From: a virus | Virus record (IMG/VR): IMGVR_UViG_3300046836_000263 | Coordinates: 1-43,476 of that record | DNA: 43,476 nt | Strand: one strand, 5' to 3' | Shown: positions 13,081 through 21,939 of the stretch, piece after piece | Position numbering within the stretch: position 1 is the stretch's first letter | Layout of the letters: each line of letters begins with the position of its first letter | Translations under genes and position numbers: made by a program | Notes under the pieces: model-generated | Told to the model about the DNA's origin: nothing | The model's input: only the letters and a program-made list of their open reading frames with translations | Database searches by the model: none

Positions 13081-14484
13081 TCACCGTTGATTACCCTGAT
13101 CGCCATTCACGGATTGGGCCAGTGAATTAACAAATTGCTGCACTTTGAAGTTAGCCATAGCGGGCGGGATTGTTCCTCTGCCCGCTTTGCTTATTGCAAT
13201 CGCCAGCTTTGATTGCAGCATGGGATCATCTAAAACCGTTTTCAGCGCATAGACGCCGAGACCAACCGCTGCCCCTGCCTCATGCCCGAATATGGCGCTG
13301 GTTCCACCCCCGGCCAATGCACCAGCAAATGGCCCGCCTAGTCGCGCGGGGATCGTCTGTCGATTTGCTGCCCGATTAACGGCCTTTTCAAGTGAGCCTT
13401 TCAGATCAAAAAACTGGCTCTCTTGCGCATTCAGGTTTTTGATTTCAGGGAAGTGCTGCTCCAATTCTTCTTTTAGCCCTCGCGCAAGGTTTTTCTCTGC
13501 TTCCACTCGCGCTGTGCTGGCCTCGCCATAAGCGCGGTCGCCAATCTGCTTATAGGTTCCCTGCTTAATGGCCTGAGCATCCTCCGCTCTGATAACTCCC
13601 GGCTTGGTATTGAGGAAATCATTGCCAACATCTGCAATCGTGTTGAGGTCTGCGGTTGGAGAGGCTTGCTTTGCAAATTGAGCTGCTGGCTTATTTAGAC
13701 GGGATGCAACGCTGAATTTATTGATTGGCGCATTCGGGTTGCTGGCAATCTGGGCTTTGACCTTGTTGTTTAGATCCTCCACCAGTCCATTGAGCTTTGA
13801 AACCCCCTCTTCACTGATAGGGATTGCCGCATTAAGGCCAGTACGTACCGCTGCAAGGTTTTCTGCTGGGGCATTTGTGGTGGAAGGCTTCAAGGCGCTC
13901 TGATACATCGCTTCAGCAACCTTTGGAGCTGCCCCGCGTATAAGGCTAGCTGCACCCTTTAGCGTTCCCTCTGCCACTTTTGGCCCTGCTACCGCTGTCG
14001 CTAAATCCGTAATCGCTCCGCTCTTGTCTTGTGGCTGTCCTGTTTCTCCAAGGTACCTGGATACAATATCGGCGCTCATTGGCCCCAATATCGGAACGGC
14101 TGAGGCCATATCGTGCATGTTGGCCATATGCTGATTTCCGTTGTATGCGTTGTTTGCCTGATCTGGCGATTGCGTTGAGGCTTGCGCTCTCAATTCTTGT
14201 GCCTTGACATGCTGCGCATACATCGGATCGGTCACAAGGCGTTTAAGCACCAAAGCACCCCGCCCCATTACCTTATCCGTGTACTGCTCATCTGGATTCT
14301 GCGGTTCTTTTGTGGCAGCGTCATACAGTGCGCCGGGAAGATGGATCAATCCACCACCAGCACGCTTAAGTGATGCCAATACGCCAGTATCCGGAGCAGC
14401 CGCCTTTTTAGGCTCTTCCACTGGAGTCCAAGCGGAAGCTGCCGAAGGCGTTTCATCTACAGGTGTCCAAGCTGAGGTTCCCAT
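13081..14484 (-). CDS. Ejection (pilot) protein candidate, P22 gp16 position (467 aa)
   Basis: ATG 14484 overlaps the previous stop (TAATG). The N-terminus repeats S-A-W-T-P-V-D/E twice, and the body is Ala-rich and helical with a Gly/Ala hydrophobic patch about residues 385-420 (G-G-P-F-A-G-A-L-A-G-G-G) that could enter a membrane. Composition and position (third in a trio before the tailspike) match the P22 gp7-gp20-gp16 ejection proteins. There is no catalytic motif. Confidence 0.65.
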   Translation of the reverse strand: MGTSAWTPVDETPSAASAWTPVEEPKKAAAPDTGVLASLKRAGGGLIHLPGALYDAATKEPQNPDEQYTDKVMGRGALVLKRLVTDPMYAQHVKAQELRAQASTQSPDQANNAYNGNQHMANMHDMASAVPILGPMSADIVSRYLGETGQPQDKSGAITDLATAVAGPKVAEGTLKGAASLIRGAAPKVAEAMYQSALKPSTTNAPAENLAAVRTGLNAAIPISEEGVSKLNGLVEDLNNKVKAQIASNPNAPINKFSVASRLNKPAAQFAKQASPTADLNTIADVGNDFLNTKPGVIRAEDAQAIKQGTYKQIGDRAYGEASTARVEAEKNLARGLKEELEQHFPEIKNLNAQESQFFDLKGSLEKAVNRAANRQTIPARLGGPFAGALAGGGTSAIFGHEAGAAVGLGVYALKTVLDDPMLQSKLAIAISKAGRGTIPPAMANFKVQQFVNSLAQSVNGDQGNQR

Positions 14485-15968
14485 TATTGCTCCAGTTTCC
14501 ATCCCGCAGGCAGGGCCGTTCCCGCTACTGCTTGATGTAGCTTGCCCTGTGGATCACGCGCCTGAATCATTCCCTTTGCGGGCTGATTGCCGAAGTTTGG
14601 TTGTGCCTGTGTGCCTTTTTCGTATTGATCTTGACGCTGCTGTTTCTTGCTGGCCATGAGAGCCTTGTAAGCTGTAACTGCCCCCGCCATCTGCTGCGGG
14701 CTGGCATTGTCCGGCATCGTGCCGCCCTGCTTATTCAGTTCCGTGTCTGTAATGTGGCCGCTGGTTAGGGCCTTTGTTACTTCCGCCGTATAAGCATTTC
14801 GGATGATCTGGAAATTTGTTGCCTTGTCAGAGCCGAACTGCACTCCAAGTTGATTGCCAATGGAGTTTAAGGCGCGCACATTGCCATTGTTCATCGCATC
14901 CGCTGCGGATTTCAGCAAGTCAGCGTGGGCAATCGCCGTATTGTAGGCATTCAACTCATCTGAAACCTTGCCCGAAGTGAAGGATTTCTTTACGCCTTGC
15001 TCAATAGCAAAATCGCCGGAGTTGAACTGTGGATTGATCGACTTTACTTCTTTGGCGAACGCTTCTTTTACTGCCATGGGTGTACGCGGGGAAATCACAT
15101 CGCCCCATTTCATCTGGCCCGCAGCAACCGCTTGAGCCATGGCTGACGGCTGCCCACCTTCGCCCTTTGGCACCTGATTATTCAGGTTGAAATTCATCTG
15201 CGGAACAAGAGTCGCTTTGTATTTCATGAAATCTGAAACACTCTTGCCCTTGTTTTTGTTCATCCAATCCGCTGCTTCCTGAGCATCTAACGGAACGCCC
15301 GGAGCAAGACCTTGCTTCTGGTAAAAGGCCATTTCTGCTTTGATTTTGCCTGTATTGGCCTGTACCTCTCCCGTTCGCGCGGTCGCTTCCCCGGCCTGAG
15401 CTTGATTCTTTGCCCCTTCTGCCTGTTTCGCGGCTTCTTCCACCAGCTTGCTATGAGTCTTTAGGCCAATGCCGATATTCTTGAACTGATCGTCGCCCGG
15501 ATACTGCGGAGGCATCTGGGAAACATCCACGCCCATTTTCTGCAAGCCTTGAAGCTGCTGCTGATAGACAATCGGTTTTTGGTCTGCTGGGGCTTTGTCC
15601 ACTACATCATGAGCGCCCTGCATAGCATCTGATTGCTGAAGGGCGATTGATCCTTGCTGCTGTACCAAAGCAGCGGCTTTTTGCTTGAGATCCAAAGCAT
15701 GTTGCTGGGCTGCCTGAAATGCCGTAGGAGAGACTTTCCCGGCAATATCCTGAAGCGTTTTATCGACATCGCCCTTGTTCCGTCCGTAAGCTTCGCGGAT
15801 GGTCGTATCATCCTGCATAGCTCTTTGTTTCTGTTGAATCTCTAAATCGTTCTTCTGATTCTCCTGCCCAGCCGCTCTGAGCTGTGCTACTTGACGCATC
15901 AGGTCAAGAGCATTCGGCCCCGGTTCTGGGATCTTGAGATTATTAGCTGCTAAGGGAATAGAAGCCAC
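14484..15968 (-). CDS. Ejection protein candidate, P22 gp20 position (494 aa)
   Basis: Long, Gln/Ala-rich, almost fully helical protein with low-complexity coiled-coil stretches (Q-K-Q-R-A-M-Q, K-Q-A-E-G-A-K-N-Q-A-Q-A-G-E) and a C-terminal G-K-L-H-Q-A-V-A-G-T-A-L-P-A-G-W segment that recurs at the ends of phage internal proteins. Its length (P22 gp20 is about 470 aa) and location between the gp7-like and gp16-like genes support the role. It starts one base after the neighbouring stop. Confidence 0.65.
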   Translation of the reverse strand: MASIPLAANNLKIPEPGPNALDLMRQVAQLRAAGQENQKNDLEIQQKQRAMQDDTTIREAYGRNKGDVDKTLQDIAGKVSPTAFQAAQQHALDLKQKAAALVQQQGSIALQQSDAMQGAHDVVDKAPADQKPIVYQQQLQGLQKMGVDVSQMPPQYPGDDQFKNIGIGLKTHSKLVEEAAKQAEGAKNQAQAGEATARTGEVQANTGKIKAEMAFYQKQGLAPGVPLDAQEAADWMNKNKGKSVSDFMKYKATLVPQMNFNLNNQVPKGEGGQPSAMAQAVAAGQMKWGDVISPRTPMAVKEAFAKEVKSINPQFNSGDFAIEQGVKKSFTSGKVSDELNAYNTAIAHADLLKSAADAMNNGNVRALNSIGNQLGVQFGSDKATNFQIIRNAYTAEVTKALTSGHITDTELNKQGGTMPDNASPQQMAGAVTAYKALMASKKQQRQDQYEKGTQAQPNFGNQPAKGMIQARDPQGKLHQAVAGTALPAGWKLEQ

Positions 15969-17378
15969 TTATCCACCTCCAAACATAGCCAGCAGAGCAG
16001 ACAGTGAATTTGTCCCATTACTCACTGCTCCATTGATCGCATTGGCTGAGTTGATGTACCCGGAAGCCGTTGCCGCGCCTGCGTTATTGATGTTGTTTCC
16101 GATTTGCTGGCCTGAAGTGAGCAGAGTATTAGAAACATTGTTTGCCGTTCCCAAGCCTGCATTGCTCAAGTTGTTTGCTGATACCTGCCCTTGCCCTGAG
16201 AGGGCTGACAGGCGGTTAAACAGGTTCGTCTGATCGTTTGTGAATGTGTTGTAATTTGTGTTGTAGTTTTGCAGAGCGCGATTATAGACGTTCCCGTACT
16301 CGCCTGAAGCAGCGTTCTGGTTGTAGTCAGAGAGAGCTTTAGCCGTTCCACCGGTAAGCAGCCCACCTCTGGCAGCAGCAGAGTTCTGTAGAGCGTTTTG
16401 CCCTTGCTGAAGTCGGAACTGATAACCGGGGTCGTTTTGTTCTGTTACCCCTGTCGGGCTGTTGAACGTCTGATTCCAGCCCTGTGCGAGTGAACCGAAA
16501 GAGCCATTGTTCGGGCCGCCGCCGAAATTAATCCCTCCAGTGGGGGCTTGATCGCCCAAAAATCCGCCAGTTTGTCCAAAATCAGCACCGTTTCCGGTTT
16601 GCGGTACTTGCCCCGGTGCTCCGCTGGCGTTCTGCACGTTGCCAGTGGTTTGCAGATTGCCCATCCCGTTCGGAAATGGTGAAGGATCGCCAAGATTTCC
16701 AGAACTGCCAATTGTTCCAAGCCCCGGCTGCGGAGGTTCTGGCTGGGGTTGCCCATTAGCTCCTAACAGGCCTGCCGCTCCACTAGTTGTTCCGCCTGAC
16801 ATGATTGGCGGTCGCATCTGAATCTGATAGGGGTTAGTTCCCGGTGAGGTAATAGGTGGGTTCATGTTGAACTGATTCCCTCCGCCGCCAGTCTGCAGAA
16901 CCTGTCCCGGTAATCCGTTGGGATTACCGTTAGGCGTTCCACCTGAAGGCCCGAATGGATTCTGCCCAGGTTGAAGCATGGCTGCATTAGCCTGTATGGG
17001 CATCGGGCCGCCATTCCCTCCTCCTCGTAACGCCCGGAGTGAATTCAAAGCATTCGGGTCAAACTGGCTGCCATCTAATGCGCCCCCTGAAGGCGTTTGC
17101 GGGGCATTGGGATTAATCACGCCTGCGGGAAGTCCCTGAGCTGGATTCAGGCCCATGAGGTACCCCAAACGGCTATTTGCTGAAACTCCAGTGTTGTAAT
17201 AAGGTGCAAGCAGATTCAGGGAATTCCCATACTGCTGCTTGGAGAAATTCAGCGCATCTGTAGCGTCCTGATGCTGAAGATTGGCAGCATTGTTCGCTGC
17301 ATTAGCTTGAGTATCAGCCGCATGGTTGGCCGCATTGCTCCCGAAAATCCCTTGAAAGATTGACCCTACTATGCCCAT
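15969..17378 (-). CDS. DNA transfer (ejection) protein, P22 gp7 position (469 aa)
   Basis: N-terminal glycine-rich hydrophobic segment G-I-V-G-S-I-F-Q-G-I-F-G-S, then A/N-rich helices, a ~180-residue low-complexity G/P/N/Q linker (about residues 75-290), and a conserved-looking C-terminal part with N-D-P-G-Y-Q-F-R-L-Q-Q-G, R-G-G-L-L-T-G-G-T and repeated N-N tracts ending in A-M-F-G-G-G. This layout is typical of proteins annotated as phage DNA transfer proteins in podoviruses. It overlaps the GNAT-like gene by ten bases. Confidence 0.7.
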   Translation of the reverse strand: MGIVGSIFQGIFGSNAANHAADTQANAANNAANLQHQDATDALNFSKQQYGNSLNLLAPYYNTGVSANSRLGYLMGLNPAQGLPAGVINPNAPQTPSGGALDGSQFDPNALNSLRALRGGGNGGPMPIQANAAMLQPGQNPFGPSGGTPNGNPNGLPGQVLQTGGGGNQFNMNPPITSPGTNPYQIQMRPPIMSGGTTSGAAGLLGANGQPQPEPPQPGLGTIGSSGNLGDPSPFPNGMGNLQTTGNVQNASGAPGQVPQTGNGADFGQTGGFLGDQAPTGGINFGGGPNNGSFGSLAQGWNQTFNSPTGVTEQNDPGYQFRLQQGQNALQNSAAARGGLLTGGTAKALSDYNQNAASGEYGNVYNRALQNYNTNYNTFTNDQTNLFNRLSALSGQGQVSANNLSNAGLGTANNVSNTLLTSGQQIGNNINNAGAATASGYINSANAINGAVSNGTNSLSALLAMFGGG

Positions 17379-17842
17379 TGGAGTTCCTTTGGCTTGCTGA
17401 TTCCGTAAAGAACCTGATCGTGCAGCTTGCCGCCCTTCATTAAGCTGGCCTCATTCACGCCGAATTCCACCATCCCGCAGTCCAGCGCATACCTCTTTAC
17501 GATCTGGTTTTCCTTAGGCACTTCTGCGATGAGCCTCATGCAGGGCGTGTGCTTCCAAAGCCACTCAATAAAACCGGACGTAATTTCGCGTGATTTGTCG
17601 CCAAAGGCCTTCGGAAGTAAGCAGGGATGCGCTTTCCAGCAGATTGTGTTTTCAGGAATCAAAGCGAACAGGCCGAAAATCTCATCGTTTTCTTTTGCCA
17701 GCACGTAGGAAACCTGTACATGCTTGATTGGTTCCCACCTTGAAGGTTCTGGGCTGAAATCGTCTGAGACATGGGCATATACTTTGGGGTCAGTCACAAT
17801 GGCCTTAATTAAGGCCCAATCTTTTGACAACTCAAATGTCAT
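17369..17842 (-). CDS. GNAT-fold protein, P22 gp14-like (157 aa)
   Basis: Start M-T-F-E-L-S at ATG 17842; a second in-frame ATG lies at 17866. The protein has N-terminal strands, a core V-L-A-K-E-N-D-E-I-F-G-L-F-A-L-I-P, then R-L-I-A-E-V-P-K-E-N-Q-I-V-K-R-Y-A-L-D-C-G-M-V-E-F-G, which follows the acetyltransferase strand-helix-strand order. In P22-like phages a protein of this fold (DUF2824, gp14) lies just before the ejection genes and is needed for virion assembly; the location here is the same. Enzyme activity is unproven. Confidence 0.7.
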   Translation of the reverse strand: MTFELSKDWALIKAIVTDPKVYAHVSDDFSPEPSRWEPIKHVQVSYVLAKENDEIFGLFALIPENTICWKAHPCLLPKAFGDKSREITSGFIEWLWKHTPCMRLIAEVPKENQIVKRYALDCGMVEFGVNEASLMKGGKLHDQVLYGISKPKELQWA

Positions 17843-18089
17843 GCTTGATAGGATCAGCGGCCACATCGCCCAAAAGCCCTTCAGCCGCTTTTATGGCGTG
17901 CTCATGCTGCTCTGCTACAAACTGTCGTTGTGGATCGAGTGAGGCTTTGCGTGTCTCAGGATCAGAGGCAACCTGTACGGCCATAGTGTGCCAGTGATCG
18001 GTTGAAGCATCTCCGCAGCAGCGGATTTTGGCCGCTACCTGCCCATTGGAAAGTTTCTTTACTTCTACTATTTCGGTTGAGTGTGGCAT
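17832..18089 (-). CDS. Conserved phage hypothetical protein with C-C-G-D and D-H-W-H (85 aa)
   Basis: The product has K-I-R-C-C-G-D-A-S-T-D-H-W-H (about residues 21-34) then P-E-T-R-K-A-S-L-D-P-Q-R-Q-F-V-A-E-Q-H-E. The first half could be a metal site (C, C, D, H, H) and the second is a helix. I recognise this pattern from phage virion-module neighbours but cannot assign a role. Its 3' end overlaps the GNAT-like gene. Confidence 0.65.
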   Translation of the reverse strand: MPHSTEIVEVKKLSNGQVAAKIRCCGDASTDHWHTMAVQVASDPETRKASLDPQRQFVAEQHEHAIKAAEGLLGDVAADPIKHDI

Positions 18090-18091
18090 GG

Positions 18092-18097
18092 TAAGAT
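18092..18097 (+). promoter_or_regulatory. TAAGAT -10-like hexamer for a leaderless plus-strand gene
   Basis: TAAGAT ends seven bases before ATG 18105, the distance expected when transcription begins at the A of ATG. The -35 region is weak. Confidence 0.35.
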
Positions 18098-18104
18098 TTG
18101 TGAG

Positions 18105-18326
18105 ATGTGGTGGCTAAAACATCCTGAATTGATACTGTGCAATCGCTGCCGAAAGGCTCAGGCCGAAGCGTGCGTTAAAGGGCGTTTTGATAATTGGCTT
18201 GGCAGTGCAGAAGATGGGGATTTTCTCTGCCTTGAATGCGCCAACAAAATCAACATCCCCCTAGAACGCCTGATTGTGAAGAGAAGTGCGATAGATGCGC
18301 CTTCGCCATCAGCCTATATCCAGTAA
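18105..18326 (+). CDS. Plus-strand zinc-ribbon protein inserted in the virion module (73 aa)
   Basis: M-W-W-L-K-H-P-E then L-C-N-R-C (about residues 11-15), C23, and L-C-L-E-C-A-N-K (about 44-51), giving a two-knuckle zinc ribbon with a 30-residue helical tail. It lies head-on between minus-strand structural genes and ends exactly where the 231-aa gene ends. A GTG 24 bases upstream is in frame, but the ATG after TAAGAT is preferred. Typical of a moron. Confidence 0.6.
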   Translation: MWWLKHPELILCNRCRKAQAEACVKGRFDNWLGSAEDGDFLCLECANKINIPLERLIVKRSAIDAPSPSAYIQ

Positions 18327-19022
18327 TCATCCCTGAATAAACCCTCTGCCCCCCGGCTTGCCGCCCGTTCCGCCCGATGATCCGCCGCCTGTCTTTGCGC
18401 TTCCCAGCACAGTAGTAATCTGTCCCACAATCGAACGCCCTTCGGCTGCGGTCTGCACTGAGGCTGAAGCCGTTGACTGGTAAGCCACTGCACCGCCCGC
18501 GAAAGTAGGATCATCGAAGTAAACGAACGCGCTTCCAAATGAGCCGGGATCGACCGAGCCGCTGTTATAACTCACGGTTCCCGGCGGAAATTGGCTCAGA
18601 TAAGCAGATACCGGGATGGAAGTGCTCACGCCATCATTCGACATCGTTGTGCTTGAGGTTGGCGTATTGGAAACAATTACAGGGGTCGCCCGGAATGAAT
18701 TTGCCAGCCTGTCATTCGCGTCCAATGCAATGGCTGCGCGTTTTCCCCCTGTGAGTGGTGAGCCTGTGCCATCTGCTGCAATGGAATCTGTTGAATCGAG
18801 GAACCCTGAGGCTATGATTTTGCCTAGCGTGATGCTTAGTGGCTCAGTTCTTCCGGTCACATTGGCAACGGCCTTAATCTCGCCCAAATCCGTAAGAACT
18901 TTGTCGCCGCGTGTCGCCAGATCACGCACCAGCCTGCCAAAAGCCGAATCAGGCTTTACGCCTATCTGCGCAAGCTCTTGAAATATTGGCTCTAATGGCC
19001 GTGGTTTGATGGAATTGGACAA
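18327..19022 (-). CDS. Virion-associated structural protein, unassigned (231 aa)
   Basis: N-terminal helical part (about residues 1-75), a T/S-rich beta middle, then S-Y-N-S-G-S-V-D-P-G-S-F-G-S-A-F-V-Y-F-D-D-P-T-F-A-G-G (about 148-174) and a Gly-rich tail. The 'tYxs..v....fgt.yvY.DDp.f.GGa' stretch is seen in phage tail or fibre proteins. It occupies the position of the P22 needle/gp26 region but shows no long trimeric coiled coil, so homology to gp26 is not claimed. Confidence 0.6.
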   Translation of the reverse strand: MSNSIKPRPLEPIFQELAQIGVKPDSAFGRLVRDLATRGDKVLTDLGEIKAVANVTGRTEPLSITLGKIIASGFLDSTDSIAADGTGSPLTGGKRAAIALDANDRLANSFRATPVIVSNTPTSSTTMSNDGVSTSIPVSAYLSQFPPGTVSYNSGSVDPGSFGSAFVYFDDPTFAGGAVAYQSTASASVQTAAEGRSIVGQITTVLGSAKTGGGSSGGTGGKPGGRGFIQG

Positions 19023-19064
19023 AGACAGTACTTTCTAGCAGCAGTTTTGAAACAGCATCAGCGT

Positions 19065-19376
19065 TTATTCAAAAATCGCATCAATTGCGGCCACTAAAGC
19101 CCTTCTAGACTCGTAAAAATCGCCAATTTGGCGGTAAATGCCGCGCTGTTTACTCCGGGCGGCAAATGCAGAGGAAAGGGACTCTGCATTGTTTCGCTCT
19201 CTGGTAGCCCTCCTGAGGCTATCCGCCCGAATCTTTTGTTCTCTAATCAGATTCCTTTGTTCCTTAACCGTGAAATGCAGATGGTCAGTCTCGTAAAATC
19301 CGAGATGTTCCTTGGCGGCCTGTGGCTTGGTCGGGTAAATATGTGCCCAATTTAAGAATGTTGTATGAAGAATCAT
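19065..19376 (-). CDS. Basic hypothetical protein of a moron pair (103 aa)
   Basis: A soluble, basic, helical protein with R-N-L-I-R-E-Q-K-I-R-A-D-S-L-R-R-A-T-R-E and a C-terminal Y-R-Q-I-G-D-F-Y-E-S-R-R-A-L-V-A-A-I. No family recognised. It is divergent from the gene at 19391, with only 14 bases between the two start codons, and lacks a ribosome site. The pair interrupts the gp10-to-needle interval of the virion module. Confidence 0.5.
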   Translation of the reverse strand: MILHTTFLNWAHIYPTKPQAAKEHLGFYETDHLHFTVKEQRNLIREQKIRADSLRRATRERNNAESLSSAFAARSKQRGIYRQIGDFYESRRALVAAIDAIFE

Positions 19377-19378
19377 GT

Positions 19379-19384
19379 TAGGAT
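19379..19384 (+). promoter_or_regulatory. TAGGAT hexamer 6 nt before ATG 19391
   Basis: TAGGAT could be a -10 for a leaderless transcript, but the AGGA inside it also sits at a usable Shine-Dalgarno distance, so the evidence is ambiguous. Confidence 0.25.
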
Positions 19385-19390
19385 TGGCGA

Positions 19391-19672
19391 ATGAAAAAGC
19401 GTTGGATATCTAATCTCACTCTTGAGGAACGGGGAAAATTGATGGGGCTTTTTGTTATGTCCGCAGAAGAAATGCGTTCATTTCTCGATTCCATTATTTC
19501 CAAGATTCCTGCCTCTGCGGCCATTTTCCTGAAAAATCAGTGGATAGCGGCCTTGGTTGAAAAGGAACACATTAAAAAAGTAAAGGAAGAGACGAAACGG
19601 TCACGTGGATTAATTAGTGCCCTTCGACAAGCTCGCCGTCGCGCAAATAACCAGTCGCGGCTTATTCACTAA
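19391..19672 (+). CDS. Plus-strand hypothetical protein of a moron pair (93 aa)
   Basis: M-K-K-R-W-I-S-N-L-T-L-E-E-R-G-K-L, then a hydrophobic helix region and a strongly basic C-terminus (K-K-V-K-E-E-T-K-R-S-R then R-Q-A-R-R-R-A-N-N). The local sequence looks more AT-rich than the flanking virion genes. Its end overlaps the end of the gp10-like gene by four bases. Function unknown. Confidence 0.55.
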   Translation: MKKRWISNLTLEERGKLMGLFVMSAEEMRSFLDSIISKIPASAAIFLKNQWIAALVEKEHIKKVKEETKRSRGLISALRQARRRANNQSRLIH

Positions 19673-21198
19673 GCCCGTTCCCTCAACTGCTGAGAAATCC
19701 TCTTCTGTGGTGTCATCTCAGGAGTCCCTACCAAATCAGAATCCGTAATACGAACCGGAACGGGGTCTGTGCCTGAAAGCTCAAAGATGATCCCGCTCGA
19801 TCCCCAAAACTTGCCGAATCTCCTGCTAATGACTCGCGTACCGAATTTTCCAATCTGCCCCAGGTTCAACAGTCTTTCCGCGCTCCAAGTGTGAGCACCA
19901 TCTTTTGAGAATCTCAGCATGGCTTGCGGATCACGCGGATTGCCTGCTCCGTCCAACAATGGATTTGACGGCCCCAGCCCTACGTCCATGATGAATTCTA
20001 CGGAATCAACGTAATTCCAAACTCCCGCCTGCCCGACATACGGTGACCTTCTTAGCCAGCGTCTTGGATTGCCAAAGTCATCGCAGAAATTCCACCCGCC
20101 TGCACCATCTGAAACCGGAAAGCTCATCTGATAGATGTTCCCTGATTTCGGATCGCCAACTAAATGCTTGCCATAAGCGAACATGTGAGAGCACGACCTG
20201 TGAGCATCGTAAGCATTGCCATTCCAGAAGCCCCACTCTGCCCACAGCCCAGTGGAAACGTCATACACCCATGTTTTATTGGCGGTCGGAAAGTACCAGA
20301 CTACAAACGTATGTCCGGCCATCTGGCAGGAGTAACCAACCGCATCTGAAATAGTCGAATAGTTCTGCCAAGCAAACTCAATCGCATGAGTCGAGATTCG
20401 CTGAAATGTGTAACCATTTGTTCTGAAAGCTATTCCTGAGCCTCTCACGTCTGCCCAGATACCAAAGACAGCGTTATCTGCTACCGTTTGCCCGAATCCA
20501 GCAGCTACGCCCTGATCTGATGAGCCGCCCGGAATCACATCGAAGGGAAAGACATTTCCTGAGTCGTAGTAGCAGACTGATTTATTGGCCCCGCCTAAAC
20601 ACAAGTTGCGAATGAATGCCGTGATCGACAAAACATTATCGGGAAAAACTGATACGATGGCCGCGCTTGCCGGATCCCAGTTAATTCCGTCCAAAACAGG
20701 TGAAACAAAGAATTTTGCTGAATTGCCGATAAGGGCAATGAAAAATCCGTCAATGTAAGCGAACTGCGTTACCCCTGCCAGTGTCGCAATTGGCCCTGTA
20801 AGTACTCCTGTAGCCAAGTTCAAGCAGTAGCCTTGCCCACCTGAGGCAATCATCAATTGAATGTTGGATGATGCGAGAGAAACGGGTAAGCCGTCATTGC
20901 CCACATTACCCAGAGCGTTACTTGTGCCATCCGCAAAAACTTCGTACAGCGTTGATCCTGATGCCACAAATGACCGCTGCAATGAGTTCGGAAGTTGTAC
21001 CTGCCATGAGCCGTTAGGCCGCATGGGTTGATCGGTAACAGTGGTAAACAGTTTCAGCCCCGGTGCTCCCACCAGCGTTAAATCGTTTTTGCCTGCTCCG
21101 CTCTCATCCTTTTCCACGCAGAGGTTCATGCAGACTTGGGCATCTGCTGAGAAAGTCTGGCCCTGATAAGCCCCGCCGATGAATGCGTAACGTGACAT
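19669..21198 (-). CDS. Packaged-DNA stabilisation protein, P22 gp10-like tail factor (509 aa)
   Basis: M-S-R-Y-A-F-I-G-G-A-Y-Q-G-Q, then N-L-C-V-E-K-D-E near residue 27 and G-A-P-G-L-K-L-F around 44-51 match the start of the P22 gp10 family. The remainder is beta-propeller-like with W-x-P-A-S-A repeats and F-R-T-N-G-Y-T-F-Q-R-I-S. Length (P22 gp10 is about 470 aa) and its place directly after the gp4-like gene agree. It plugs the portal tail below gp4 after packaging. Confidence 0.85.
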   Translation of the reverse strand: MSRYAFIGGAYQGQTFSADAQVCMNLCVEKDESGAGKNDLTLVGAPGLKLFTTVTDQPMRPNGSWQVQLPNSLQRSFVASGSTLYEVFADGTSNALGNVGNDGLPVSLASSNIQLMIASGGQGYCLNLATGVLTGPIATLAGVTQFAYIDGFFIALIGNSAKFFVSPVLDGINWDPASAAIVSVFPDNVLSITAFIRNLCLGGANKSVCYYDSGNVFPFDVIPGGSSDQGVAAGFGQTVADNAVFGIWADVRGSGIAFRTNGYTFQRISTHAIEFAWQNYSTISDAVGYSCQMAGHTFVVWYFPTANKTWVYDVSTGLWAEWGFWNGNAYDAHRSCSHMFAYGKHLVGDPKSGNIYQMSFPVSDGAGGWNFCDDFGNPRRWLRRSPYVGQAGVWNYVDSVEFIMDVGLGPSNPLLDGAGNPRDPQAMLRFSKDGAHTWSAERLLNLGQIGKFGTRVISRRFGKFWGSSGIIFELSGTDPVPVRITDSDLVGTPEMTPQKRISQQLRERA

Positions 21199-21939
21199 TT
21201 AGCTCAGGAATCCTGAAAGAATGTTGGCGATTGAAGCTGACGGCCTTTGATCCATGCTCTGCACTCCGCCATCTGCTCGCATTTCTGGAGCCTCTGAATT
21301 TTGGCTCTTGACTCGCCCTCTCGCCAAAGCCGCTTGCTGTACCAAAACAGGCGAAGGGCTTTTCCCGAATGTTGAAGTAAGCGTTTCGGCCAGCGAGAGC
21401 GTTACCGCATCCTCATATCCCGGCGGCAGAGTGAAAGTATCAGTCAGCGCAAACGAAGAAAACAGGTTCCACAGATTCAGCCTCAACTTATAGGCCACGG
21501 TCGGCACAGGCCAGAGGTAAATCTGCCCCAAAGGCCATCCATAATTGGGGTACAGATAATAGGGAATCTGGGTTGCCAGTGAAGGAACGGGGTTTGCCAT
21601 CCACCAGGCATCATCCACGATCTTGAGAGGCCGATAAATCACAGGGCTTTGATCGGTGAGCACCAGATTAGCAACGTCAATGCGTGGAGGCCGCGAAGTC
21701 GTTACCGTGAAATCTGGGGTCTGCGCAGCAAGGCCAATCGTGTGCGGATTGTGGTTAGGCGTTAACTGAAATTCTGTGAGCGTTGTGCCGAAGATGTAGA
21801 GGCTTTCGGTATTCCAGTTATCATTCAGCCGATTAAGTTTATTCAGGCCGAAAGCGGCATCATCGGCGCTCAGAGCTTCCCCCGGCGCATATAGGCCAGC
21901 CTCAATAAATGCATTCGTGATAACGTCTTGAGAGGTCAT
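21199..21939 (-). CDS. Tail accessory factor, P22 gp4-like (246 aa)
   Basis: Residues 1-45 (A-F-I-E-A-G-L-Y-A-P-G-E-A-L-S-A-D-D then L-N-K-L-N-R-L-N-D-N-W) and the later L-P-P-G-Y-E-D-A-V-T-L-S-L-A-E (about 173-187) match the P22 gp4 family, which attaches to the portal and closes the head. It ends one base before the gp10-like gene begins. P22 gp4 is about 166 aa, so this member is longer. Confidence 0.85.
   Translation of the reverse strand: MTSQDVITNAFIEAGLYAPGEALSADDAAFGLNKLNRLNDNWNTESLYIFGTTLTEFQLTPNHNPHTIGLAAQTPDFTVTTSRPPRIDVANLVLTDQSPVIYRPLKIVDDAWWMANPVPSLATQIPYYLYPNYGWPLGQIYLWPVPTVAYKLRLNLWNLFSSFALTDTFTLPPGYEDAVTLSLAETLTSTFGKSPSPVLVQQAALARGRVKSQNSEAPEMRADGGVQSMDQRPSASIANILSGFLS

Noticed and set aside
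12855-13106. 83-codon minus frame between the gp16-like gene and the tailspike
   Set aside because: Starts inside the upstream gene without a ribosome site and ends deep in the tailspike signal-peptide region; the residues after about 45 are out-of-frame noise.
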